From JACKCB01 sp964452775 (GTDB lineage Bacteria; Chloroflexota; Anaerolineae; Promineifilales; Promineifilaceae), in assembly GCA_964452775.1 (NCBI GenBank), contig CAYVQP010000113.1, positions 1 to 10,928 on the forward strand: DNA of 10,928 nucleotides, in the 5' to 3' direction. A model generated the notes under the pieces. The model ran no database searches and was not told the DNA's origin. It saw only the letters and a list, made by a program, of their open reading frames with translations. Shown here piece by piece: positions 1 through 6,544 of the stretch. The stretch's first letter is position 1. The number at the start of each line of letters is the position of its first letter. Position numbers and translations under genes: made by a program.

Positions 1-118
1 CTCTGGGGGGGGAGCCATGTTCTATGATAGCCGATCGCGGAATTTTGTCAAATCTGTTTGGCGCAATGGCGCCTGAGCCATCGTGATGGGCGGCGCATAC
101 GGCCGGCCGGCGCTGCTC

Positions 119-147
119 TTCACGTCCAAAGCCAATTCGGATATACT
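119..147 (+). promoter_or_regulatory. Possible sigma-70-type promoter
   Basis: TTCACG (119-124) lies 17 bases before TATACT (142-147). The first box matches 4 of 6 positions of TTGACA and the second 5 of 6 of TATAAT, with ideal spacing, in the most A/T-rich part of the leader. Transcription from here would give about 135 bases of 5' leader before the ATG at 289. It is a consensus match only; in a GC-rich genome such boxes can occur by chance. Confidence 0.3.
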
Positions 148-273
148 CAAGTCAATCCGGCAACGCGTGCAAAGGGATCGTTCCCGGCGTGGGCATTGCC
201 GGCTCCGGCCGGCGGGCGCGAACGGTTTGCGACGTCACAGGACAGCGCAACGTTTGGCTGGCAACTGGTCAGG

Positions 274-280
274 TTAGGAG
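274..280 (+). promoter_or_regulatory. Ribosome binding site for membrane protein gene
   Basis: TTAGGAG ends 8 bases before the ATG at 289. This purine-rich match to the 16S anti-Shine-Dalgarno sequence is the main reason for choosing 289 over the upstream in-frame TTG at 58. Confidence 0.7.
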
Positions 281-288
281 CGCGACCG

Positions 289-972
289 ATGAAGCAGGAC
301 ATCACCCTGACCCGGCAACGACTGAAGACGCCGCGCGCCGCTGCTATTGCCGGCATCATCTTCTCCATCCTGCTAATAATCAGCCTGGCCTTGATTCGCG
401 TTGCTGTCCCGACTGCGCCGGTGGGGAACCGGGAGTGGCTGGAGAGGAGTTGGCGCATGGTGGAGCTGGCCCTGAACCTGGTGCCTTTCTCCGGCATCGC
501 CTTCCTGTGGTTCATCGGTGTTGTGCGCGATCGCCTGGGAGAGTATGAAGACCGCTTTTTCTCGACAGTCTTTCTCGGCAGTGGACTCCTGTTCCTTGGC
601 CTGCTCTTTTCCTCGGCTGCCGTGGCCGGCGGGACCCTGTCGCTGTTTGACGCCGCGTCATCTGCCGGCCTGATTGAATCCGGCATCTACTCATTTGGCC
701 GGGCGATTACCTACGAGACGCTTAATGTCTACGCCATGAAGATGGCCGGCGTATTCATGATCTCTACCTGCACCCTGGGGCTGCGCACCGGGATCTTTTC
801 GCGCTGGCTGGTGTATGGGGGCTATGTGCTGGCCCTGATTCAGATTCTGAGCATCGGCTTTATGCCCCTGGCCGCGCTGCTCTTTCCAATATGGGTCCTA
901 CTTGTCAGCATGTATATCTTGTGGGCGAATTATGACCGGCCGGAGGAGATTGCCGCTTCACCCGACGGGTAA
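289..972 (+). CDS. Multi-pass membrane protein of unknown function
   Basis: This encodes a 227-residue integral membrane protein with no name I can assign. After a short basic N-terminus (residues 1-16) there are about five hydrophobic segments, near residues 18-40, 60-79, 91-114, 148-167 and 174-210; the last may be two helices. Residues 73-84 (FLWFIGVVRDRL) and the following EDRFF lead into a helix. From memory this is a conserved pattern in uncharacterised membrane proteins of Actinobacteria and Chloroflexota. No catalytic or metal-binding motif is visible. The ATG at 289 is chosen because of the site at 274-280 and because the hydrophobic part begins just after it. A weak terminator-like hairpin follows, so the gene may be transcribed separately from the arginine-related genes and its link to them is uncertain. 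Confidence 0.75.
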   Translation: MKQDITLTRQRLKTPRAAAIAGIIFSILLIISLALIRVAVPTAPVGNREWLERSWRMVELALNLVPFSGIAFLWFIGVVRDRLGEYEDRFFSTVFLGSGLLFLGLLFSSAAVAGGTLSLFDAASSAGLIESGIYSFGRAITYETLNVYAMKMAGVFMISTCTLGLRTGIFSRWLVYGGYVLALIQILSIGFMPLAALLFPIWVLLVSMYILWANYDRPEEIAASPDG

Positions 973-981
973 TACCGGCGG

Positions 982-1005
982 CCCACGACGGTTAGTGGGT
1001 TTCTT
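982..1005 (+). terminator. Weak intrinsic terminator-like hairpin
   Basis: CCCAC (982-986) pairs with GTGGG (995-999) across an 8-base loop, with one further G-T pair possible at the base, and is followed by TTTCTT (1000-1005). The position, just after the membrane protein stop at 972 and before the yfcC start, fits a terminator. The 5 bp stem is short, so termination would be partial at best. Confidence 0.35.
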
Positions 1006-1048
1006 ACGAGCTTGAAAAATACATCAAGTAGTCATAGGAGAGGAGTAA

Positions 1049-2530
1049 ATGACCACCGCAGAGCCAACCAAGAAGAAGTTTGTCTTTCCCTCAGCGTTTA
1101 CCATACTGTTCATCTTACTGATCCTGATCGCGCTGGCCACCTGGCTGGTGCCGGCCGGCCTGTATGACTATGATGCAGACGGCGCGCCGATCCCGGGAAC
1201 CTACCACGAGGTGCCGCCAAACCCGCAGGACCTGCTTGCCAGCGCCCTGAAGGGGCCGATTAACGGCATGTACGGCATCGAAGATGACACCGGCAACGTG
1301 GATGTCTGGAACTACGGCGAGCTGTTTGGGGCCATTGATGTGGCCCTGTTCGTGCTGATCATCGGCGGCTTCCTGGGGGTGACCATGAAGACCGGGGCGA
1401 TCAACGCCGGCATCGCCTGGGTGGTGAACAGGCTGCAAGGCAAAGAGCGCTGGATGTTCCCCATCCTGATGACCATCTTTGCTATCGGCGGCACAACCTA
1501 CGGCATGGCCGAAGAGACCCTGGCCTTTTACGCGCTGATCATCACCGTGATGCTGGCCGCCGGCTATGACGGGCTGGCCGCCGGGGCGCTGATCTTGCTC
1601 GGGGCCGGCATCGGCGTGCTGGGCTCCACTATCAACCCCTTTGCCACGGGCATCGCCTCCGGCTTTGCGGGCACCACGCTCAGCGAGGGCTTCATCGGCC
1701 GGCTGTTAATCCTCATCGTGGGCACGATCATCGGCATCTGGTTTGTGATGCGCTACGCCGAGCGGGTCAAGAAGGAGCCGTCCAAGTCGCTAATCTACGA
1801 CATGAAGGCGGAAAACGAGAAGCAGTTCATGTCCGCCGGGGCAGGCTCCGACTTTGGGGAGTTCACCCGCCGGCATAAGGTCATCCTGGCCCTCTTCCTG
1901 CTGGCCTTTGTGACCATGGTATATGGCGTCATCCCCTGGGAAGATTTGGGGCTGAGCGTCCCGACCTGGTGGTGGTGGTTCCCGGAAATGACCGCCAACT
2001 TCCTGTTCTTCGGCATCCTGATCGGCATCGTCGGCGGGCTGTCGGAAAAGACCCTGGTGGACACCTTCATTGACGGCGCGCGCGACATGTTGGGGGTGGC
2101 GCTGATAATCGGCGTGGCCCGCGGCATCACCGTGATCATGAACAACGGTCTGATTACCGACACGGTGCTGTACTGGGCGGAGCAGGCGGTTTCCGGCCTG
2201 GGCGGCGTGGGCTTCATCCTGGTCACCTATCTGCTCTACTTGCCGCTCTCCTTCCTGATCCCCTCCAGCTCCGGCCTGGCGACCGTCTCCATGCCGATTA
2301 TGGCCCCGTTAGCTGACTTCGCTGGAGTTCCCAGCTACATGGTGGTGACCGCTTACCAGACCGCAAACGGCCTGGTAAACCTGGTCACGCCCACATCAGC
2401 GGTGGTGATGGGCGGCCTGGCCATAGCCCGTGTAGGGTACGGCGTCTGGTGGCGCTTTGTCTGGCCGCTGCTATTGCTGCTGATGGCGATCTCCATCCTG
2501 GTATTGGCGGGCGGCGTTTTACTGGCCTAA
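1049..2530 (+). CDS. yfcC: YfcC/DcuC-type carrier, likely arginine/ornithine or related substrate
   Basis: This 493-residue integral membrane carrier belongs to the YfcC branch of the DcuC-like (ion transporter superfamily) proteins, which also includes ArcD-type arginine/ornithine antiporters. An N-terminal helix (about 14-36) is followed by an extracytoplasmic loop with the family pattern PAGLYDYD...PIPGTYHEV (35-55) and INGMYGI (71-77). Conserved re-entrant or helix-break motifs are GGTTYGMAEETLAFYAL (147-163), GSTINPFATG (192-201), NNGLITDT (365-372), IPSSSGLATVSMPIMAP (404-420) and ANGLVNLVTPTSAVV (439-453). The two halves look like repeats joined by a charged cytoplasmic stretch (238-278). 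Full family length is present. The strong AGGAGAGGAG just before the ATG supports the start. Its place ahead of arcB suggests arginine, citrulline or ornithine transport, but YfcC proteins are mostly uncharacterised and the substrate is inferred from context. Confidence 0.85.
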   Translation: MTTAEPTKKKFVFPSAFTILFILLILIALATWLVPAGLYDYDADGAPIPGTYHEVPPNPQDLLASALKGPINGMYGIEDDTGNVDVWNYGELFGAIDVALFVLIIGGFLGVTMKTGAINAGIAWVVNRLQGKERWMFPILMTIFAIGGTTYGMAEETLAFYALIITVMLAAGYDGLAAGALILLGAGIGVLGSTINPFATGIASGFAGTTLSEGFIGRLLILIVGTIIGIWFVMRYAERVKKEPSKSLIYDMKAENEKQFMSAGAGSDFGEFTRRHKVILALFLLAFVTMVYGVIPWEDLGLSVPTWWWWFPEMTANFLFFGILIGIVGGLSEKTLVDTFIDGARDMLGVALIIGVARGITVIMNNGLITDTVLYWAEQAVSGLGGVGFILVTYLLYLPLSFLIPSSSGLATVSMPIMAPLADFAGVPSYMVVTAYQTANGLVNLVTPTSAVVMGGLAIARVGYGVWWRFVWPLLLLLMAISILVLAGGVLLA

Positions 2531-2537
2531 CTAACCC

Positions 2538-2557
2538 GGCGGAAAACTCTTTCCGCC
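2538..2557. other. Perfect 8 bp hairpin between yfcC and the DUF2252 gene
   Basis: GGCGGAAA (2538-2545) is exactly complementary to TTTCCGCC (2550-2557), with a 4-base loop ACTC. No T-tract follows on the forward strand; instead CCAAAAAGG leads into the next ribosome binding site. It could stabilise the 3' end of the yfcC message, mark a processing site, or reduce read-through. A complete terminator is not supported. Confidence 0.6.
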
Positions 2558-2576
2558 CCAAAAAGGAAAGTTCACA

Positions 2577-3953
2577 GTGGTCAATGAAGCAGGTGACGAG
2601 ACGTATTACTCGTCCAGTGAGCGAATGGAAATGGGGCGGGCGCTGCGCACTGAGGTCCCGCGCGAGGCGCACGCGGAGTACGAGTTTACGCCAAACGGGC
2701 GGGACCCGATAGCCATACTCGAGGCGTCCAATCAGGGGCGGGTGCCGGAACTGATTCCGATCCGTTATGGCCGCATGCAGGCAAACTCGTTTGCATTTCT
2801 GCGCGGGTCGGCGGCGCTGATGGCCCACGACCTCTCTTTCACCCCAAACAGCGGCATTCAGGTGCAGGTATGCGGCGATTGCCATCTGGCGAACTTCGGC
2901 CTGTTTGCGACGCCGGAGCGTAACCTGGTCTTTGATCTGAACGACTTTGACGAGACGTTGCCGGCGCCCTGGGAGTGGGACATCAAGCGCCTGGCCGCCA
3001 GCTTTGTGGTCGCCGGCCGGGCTAACGGAATTTCGGACTACGGCAATCGTGGGGTTGTGCTCGCCCTTGCGCGAACCTATCGCACGCAACTCCGCCGGTA
3101 CGCCAAAATGCACGTGCTCGATGTCTGGTACTCGCGCTTGGATGACCGCACATTGATTGAGACAGCGCCGGATGCCAAGGCCCGCGAATTTCGCAAGCGT
3201 GTCGCCGCCAAGGCGCGTTCTTCCCTGGCGGAGTATCTCTTCCCCAAGATCACCAGGATGAAGGATGGTCGCCGGCGGATCGCCGATCGGCCGCCGCTGG
3301 TGTTCCATCTGCCGCGGCAGGATGAAGCGGAAATAGAAGAACGACTGCACAGGGTGGTCGCCAGCTACAGGGATTCCCTCCCTGAGCATCTACATCGGCT
3401 ATTCGACCACTATCGCTTTCAGGACCTCGCATTTAAGGTGGTCGGCGTCGGCAGTGTGGGCACGCGCTGTTACATCCTGCTCTACCTGGCAGACAGCGAT
3501 GATCCCTTGCTCTTGCAGGCGAAGGAGGCCCGCACCTCGGTGCTGGAGCCGTATGCCGGCAAGAGCCAGTACGACCATTCCGGCGAGCGGATCGTAGTTG
3601 GACAGCGGCTGATGCAGTCCGCCAGCGACATGTTTCTGGGATGGACCACAGCCGACAGCGGCATCCAATACTACATGCGCCAGTTGCGCGACATGAAGTT
3701 CTCCGTGCCCCTCGACGAACTTCGAGAACAGGCGGTGCTCAACTATGCCGGCGTCTGTGGCTGGGTATTGGCCCGCGCTCACGCCAAGGGCGGCGACGCG
3801 TCGATGATCTCCGGCTACCTGGGCAAGAGCGACACCTTTGACGAGGCGCTGGCCGATTTCGCCCTGTTGTATGCCGACCAGAACGAACAAGACTACCAGG
3901 CCCTGGTCGAGGCGATCGCTTCCGGCCGGCTGCAGGCCGTTACTGAAGAATAG
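2577..3953 (+). CDS. DUF2252 family protein, kinase-like
   Basis: This 458-residue cytosolic protein has the hallmarks of the DUF2252 family (unknown function). It starts with GTG at 2577, set by AGGAAAG at 2564-2570 with a 6-base spacer. Key motifs are YGRMQANSFAFLRGSA (64-79), CGDCHLANFG (99-108), FDLNDFDET (119-127) and WDIKRLAASF (134-143). After a helical middle come VVGVGSVGTR (288-297), LLLQAKEA (311-318) and VGQRLMQSASD (341-351). GDCHLANFG resembles the GDxHxxN catalytic loop of aminoglycoside and choline kinase-like enzymes, NDFDE the metal-binding DFD/DFG motif, and the glycine-rich VGVGSVGT plus K316 a nucleotide-binding loop and lysine. If that reading is right, the order is permuted relative to ordinary kinases. 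No signal peptide or membrane helix is seen. It sits 46 bases after yfcC and 74 bases before arcB, so cotranscription is plausible. Function and substrate are unknown. Confidence 0.85.
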   Translation: MVNEAGDETYYSSSERMEMGRALRTEVPREAHAEYEFTPNGRDPIAILEASNQGRVPELIPIRYGRMQANSFAFLRGSAALMAHDLSFTPNSGIQVQVCGDCHLANFGLFATPERNLVFDLNDFDETLPAPWEWDIKRLAASFVVAGRANGISDYGNRGVVLALARTYRTQLRRYAKMHVLDVWYSRLDDRTLIETAPDAKAREFRKRVAAKARSSLAEYLFPKITRMKDGRRRIADRPPLVFHLPRQDEAEIEERLHRVVASYRDSLPEHLHRLFDHYRFQDLAFKVVGVGSVGTRCYILLYLADSDDPLLLQAKEARTSVLEPYAGKSQYDHSGERIVVGQRLMQSASDMFLGWTTADSGIQYYMRQLRDMKFSVPLDELREQAVLNYAGVCGWVLARAHAKGGDASMISGYLGKSDTFDEALADFALLYADQNEQDYQALVEAIASGRLQAVTEE

Positions 3954-3963
3954 GTTATTCATA

Positions 3964-4003
3964 GCTTGCCCGCCTTCTTCGATGATGGTTGAAGCCGGCA
4001 AGC
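3964..4003. other. Inverted repeat in the arcB leader
   Basis: GCTTGCC (3964-3970) pairs perfectly with GGCAAGC (3997-4003). Inside it CTTC (3977-3980) can pair with GAAG (3991-3994) around a 10-base loop. The structure lies between the DUF2252 stop and the arcB ribosome binding site, leaving that site single-stranded. No T-tract follows. It may be an mRNA stability or processing element; a regulatory role is inference. Confidence 0.45.
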
Positions 4004-4012
4004 GCCCACCAG

Positions 4013-4020
4013 AAAAGGAG
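4013..4020 (+). promoter_or_regulatory. Ribosome binding site fixing the arcB start
   Basis: AAAAGGAG ends 7 bases before the ATG at 4028. It favours this start over an in-frame TTG at 3989, which has no such site, and over an out-of-frame ATG at 4023 that is only 2 bases away from it. Confidence 0.75.
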
Positions 4021-4027
4021 TAATGAA

Positions 4028-5029
4028 ATGGCGTTCAATCTACGCAACCGAAGCTTTGTCAAGGAGCTTGACTTTACGCCCGAGGAACTGAAGTTCCTGC
4101 TGAAGCTGTCCGCGGATCTGAAGGCGGCCAAGTACGGCGGCTACGAGCAGCAAAGGCTGAAGGGCAAGAACATCGCCCTGATCTTCGAGAAGTCGTCCAC
4201 CCGCACGCGCTGCGCCTTTGAAGTGGCTGCTTATGACCAGGGAGCGCATGTTACTTACCTGGGGCCAAGCGGCTCGCAGATCGGCCACAAAGAGTCAATG
4301 AAGGATACCGCTCGCGTGTTGGGCCGCATGTATGACGGCATCGAGTATCGCGGTTTCGGCCAGGAGTTGGTGGAGCTTCTGGCTGCGTACGCCGGCGTGC
4401 CGGTATGGAACGGCCTGACGGACCAGTTCCACCCGACGCAGTTGCTGGCCGACATCCTGACCATGATGGAACACAGCGACAAGCATCTGCATGAGATCGC
4501 TTACTGCTATCTGGGCGATGCGCGCAACAACATGGGCAACTCGCTGATGGTCACCGGCTGCAAGCTGGGCATGGGCGTGCGCCTCTGTGCGCCGGAGTCG
4601 TTGTGGCCGGACGCGGATTTGGTGGCCACCTGCCGGCAAATTGCCGCTGAGACCGGCGCCCGCCTGACCCTTACCGAAAGCGTGGATGAAGGCGTGAAGG
4701 GCGTGGACTACCTCTACACCGACGTGTGGGTCTCGATGGGCGAGGCGCAAGAGGTGTGGGATGAGCGCATCCGGCTGCTGAAGCCCTATCAGGTAAACAT
4801 GGACGCCGTCGCCCGCACCGGCAACCCCAAGGTGAAATTCATGCACTGCCTGCCGGCGTTCCACAACCGGGAGACAAAGGTCGGCGAGGAGATTTACCAA
4901 AAGACCGGCCTGGAAAGCCTGGAAGTGACCGAAGAGGTATTTGAAAGCGAAATATCCATCGTCTTTGACCAGGCCGAGAACCGCATGCACACCATTAAGG
5001 CGGTGATGGTAGCCACCCTGGGCGATTAA
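4028..5029 (+). CDS. arcB: Ornithine carbamoyltransferase, catabolic type
   Basis: This 333-residue cytosolic enzyme interconverts ornithine plus carbamoyl phosphate and citrulline plus phosphate. Family signatures are all present: the carbamoyl phosphate site SSTRTR (56-61), SQIGHKESMKDTARVLGRMY (83-102), HPTQLLAD (135-142), the ornithine-binding DVWVSMG (232-238) and the catalytic HCLPAFH (273-279), ending with ENRMHTIKA (317-325). The N-terminus MAFNLRNRS and the AKYGGYEQQ stretch resemble Pseudomonas-type catabolic ArcB as I recall it, which supports the chosen start and the catabolic assignment. The length is normal for the family. Carbamate kinase 5.6 kb downstream on the same strand strengthens the reading that it works in the phosphorolytic direction, feeding carbamoyl phosphate to ATP synthesis. 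An anabolic ArgF role cannot be excluded from sequence alone, but no biosynthetic arg gene is nearby. Confidence 0.95.
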   Translation: MAFNLRNRSFVKELDFTPEELKFLLKLSADLKAAKYGGYEQQRLKGKNIALIFEKSSTRTRCAFEVAAYDQGAHVTYLGPSGSQIGHKESMKDTARVLGRMYDGIEYRGFGQELVELLAAYAGVPVWNGLTDQFHPTQLLADILTMMEHSDKHLHEIAYCYLGDARNNMGNSLMVTGCKLGMGVRLCAPESLWPDADLVATCRQIAAETGARLTLTESVDEGVKGVDYLYTDVWVSMGEAQEVWDERIRLLKPYQVNMDAVARTGNPKVKFMHCLPAFHNRETKVGEEIYQKTGLESLEVTEEVFESEISIVFDQAENRMHTIKAVMVATLGD

Positions 5030-5068
5030 CGACTGCCGGCGGCGCGGCGCGCCCCATACTCTCTCAAA

Positions 5069-5091
5069 CCGGCCGGAAAGATGCCGGCCGG
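5069..5091. other. GC-rich hairpin between arcB and the M20 peptidase gene
   Basis: CCGGCCGG occurs at 5069-5076 and again at 5084-5091, separated by AAAGATG. Because each copy is itself palindromic, the pair is both a direct and an inverted repeat and can form an 8 bp all-GC stem with a 7-base loop. No T-tract follows directly. It lies 21 bases before the peptidase start and just ahead of its ribosome binding site, so it may shield the arcB 3' end or lower read-through. Confidence 0.55.
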
Positions 5092-5100
5092 CCACTTTGT

Positions 5101-5104
5101 GGAG
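5101..5104 (+). promoter_or_regulatory. Ribosome binding site fixing the M20 peptidase start
   Basis: GGAG ends 7 bases before the ATG at 5112. An in-frame TTG at 5097 overlaps this site and is therefore unlikely to be the true start. Confidence 0.65.
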
Positions 5105-5111
5105 AAGCTTC

Positions 5112-6455
5112 ATGAGGTATGACTTTTCTGATCATCTCGCCGCCCAACGCGCGCCCATGAAGGCAGCGCTGAAAGAGCTGGTGCGCATCCCCAGCGTCTG
5201 CGATGAGGGCGCCGGCGGCTTCCCCTTCGGCGAGCCGATTGACCAGGCCTTGCGGGTCGCCTTGCAAATAGCGGCCGGCCTGGGCTTCCGCACGCGCTAT
5301 GGCGACGGCGGCTATTACGGCCTGGCGGACGTTGGCGAGGGCCAGCAAATGTTGGGCGTTCTGGGCCATCTGGATGTCGTGCCGCCCGGCAACCTGAAGG
5401 ATTGGAAGCACCATCCCTTTGCGCCCGTTGAGCGCGGCGGCAAGCTGTACGGGCGAGGAACCCAGGACGACAAAGGCCCGATGATGGCCGCGCTTTTCGC
5501 GGTCAAGGCGCTGATGGATGCCGGCGTGACCTTCAACAAGCGGGTGCGCTTCATCTTCGGCGCCGATGAAGAGACCCTCTGGCGCTGCATCAACCGCTAC
5601 AAAGAGCTGGAAGAGCTGCCGGACATGGGCTTCTCGCCCGACTCCCGCTTTCCGCTTACTTACGCCGAGAAGGGGCTGCTGCAGCTCGTGTTGGAAGGGC
5701 CAAACGACAGTGGGCTGGCCCTGCAGGGCGGCAATGCCTTTAACGCGGTGCCGGATTCAGCCGGTTACGCCGGCGAGCGACAGGATGAGCTGGCGCGCGC
5801 CCTGGCCGCGATGGGCTTTGACTTCACCCGCGGCGACGCCGGTATCGAGGTGCAGGGAATGGCCGCGCACGCGATGATGCCCGAGGCGGGAATTAACGCC
5901 ATCTGCCGGCTCTGTCTGGGGCTGGACGCAATCGGCGTTGATTCCCGGGCAGTGCGCTTTGTGGCCCGTGAGCTTGGCGAAGACCCCTACGCGACGGAGA
6001 TCTTCGGCCATTGCCAGGATGAGCACTCGGGTATGCTCAAGTTCAACGTGGGCAAGATCAGCCTGGCGGAACAGGAGCGGCTCTTCATTGACGCCCGCCT
6101 GCCGGTGACCGTCTCCAAAGAAGCCATTGTCGCCCAACTGAGCGAGCGGGCCGCCCGCTACGGCCTGACCTACAGGGAGTTTGACTGGTTGCCGCCTATG
6201 TATCTGCCCCGGGATCACTTCATCATTGAAACGCTGATGAAGGTCTACCGGCTAGTGACCGGCGACCTGGAATCAGAGCCGATCTCTTCCGGCGGCGCGA
6301 CCTATGCGCGGGCCATTGACAATTGCGTGGCCTTCGGCGCACTCCTGGTTGGCGAGGCGCTGACCGAACACCAGCCCAACGAGCGGGTTGTGCTCGAAAA
6401 TCTGTACAAAGCGATGGAAGTGTTCGCCTACGCGATCTACGAGTTGACCCGATGA
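5112..6455 (+). CDS. M20 family metallopeptidase, PepV/Sapep-like dipeptidase
   Basis: This 447-residue cytosolic zinc peptidase is of the PepV/Sapep type, which in characterised members cleaves dipeptides. The di-metal site can be traced: H86 and catalytic D88 in GHLDVVPPG (85-93), bridging D120 in YGRGTQDDKGP (113-123), general base E153 and ligand E154 in GADEETLW (150-157), D177 in GFSPDSRFP (173-181) and the last ligand H420 in EHQPNE (419-424). H253 in GMAAHAMMP (249-257) matches the lid-domain histidine of the family. GFSPDSRFP followed by YAEKGLLQL is typical of PepV rather than of the acetylornithine or succinyl-diaminopimelate deacylases. There is no signal peptide. It lies 82 bases after arcB on the same strand. 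The natural substrate is not readable from sequence; a supply of arginine-containing dipeptides to the neighbouring pathway is a context inference. A deacylase role is the main alternative. Confidence 0.88.
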   Translation: MRYDFSDHLAAQRAPMKAALKELVRIPSVCDEGAGGFPFGEPIDQALRVALQIAAGLGFRTRYGDGGYYGLADVGEGQQMLGVLGHLDVVPPGNLKDWKHHPFAPVERGGKLYGRGTQDDKGPMMAALFAVKALMDAGVTFNKRVRFIFGADEETLWRCINRYKELEELPDMGFSPDSRFPLTYAEKGLLQLVLEGPNDSGLALQGGNAFNAVPDSAGYAGERQDELARALAAMGFDFTRGDAGIEVQGMAAHAMMPEAGINAICRLCLGLDAIGVDSRAVRFVARELGEDPYATEIFGHCQDEHSGMLKFNVGKISLAEQERLFIDARLPVTVSKEAIVAQLSERAARYGLTYREFDWLPPMYLPRDHFIIETLMKVYRLVTGDLESEPISSGGATYARAIDNCVAFGALLVGEALTEHQPNERVVLENLYKAMEVFAYAIYELTR

Positions 6456-6490
6456 GCGGGCGACGACCCAATGCCGGTATCGTAATGATC

Positions 6491-6535
6491 GCCGCCGCGA
6501 ACGTGAACTGAATTGGCGGCAAGGTCCTTGTTTTC
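6491..6535 (+). terminator. Possible weak terminator before the transporter operon
   Basis: GCCGCC (6491-6496) can pair with GGCGGC (6515-6520) across an 18-base loop, and a T-rich run TTGTTTTC follows at 6528-6535 after 7 intervening bases. The large loop and the gap before the T-run make this a poor intrinsic terminator; it is listed because it divides the loosely spaced arcB/peptidase genes from the compact transporter unit. Confidence 0.2.
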
Positions 6536-6544
6536 GGGGAATCC

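Larger units (their letters stand above)
1..288. other. Upstream non-coding/leader region
   Basis: No convincing gene is seen here. The downstream reading frame stays open back to a TTG at 58, but the implied 77 extra residues are arginine- and proline-rich, contain no membrane segment or recognised motif, and precede a well-formed ribosome binding site and ATG at 289. I therefore treat the stretch as leader. It holds a possible sigma-70-like promoter (119-147) and several GCCGGC-type palindromic words. The first 57 bases carry stop codons and could be the end of an intergenic region whose upstream gene lies outside the window. Confidence 0.5.

Noticed and set aside
58..288. In-frame extension of the first membrane protein to a TTG at 58
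   Set aside because: The added 77 residues lack any recognisable motif or hydrophobic segment, no ribosome binding site precedes the TTG, and a good one precedes the ATG at 289.
992..1040. Promoter directly upstream of yfcC
   Set aside because: TTGAAA at 1012-1017 has no matching -10 box at usable spacing; the only candidate overlaps the ribosome binding site.
2385..3389. 334-codon open frame on the minus strand
   Set aside because: It lies opposite the DUF2252 gene and the yfcC end; its translation has no recognisable motif and is explained by GC-rich codon bias of the forward gene.
3989..4027. Longer arcB start at TTG 3989
   Set aside because: The 13 added residues overlap the leader hairpin and the ribosome binding site; the ATG at 4028 gives the N-terminus expected for catabolic ArcB.
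5097..5111. Longer M20 peptidase start at TTG 5097
   Set aside because: This start overlaps the GGAG at 5101-5104 that serves the ATG at 5112.
4295..5113. 272-codon open frame on the minus strand
   Set aside because: It is antisense to arcB, whose motifs are complete; the translation is rich in His, Ala and Gly with no family resemblance.
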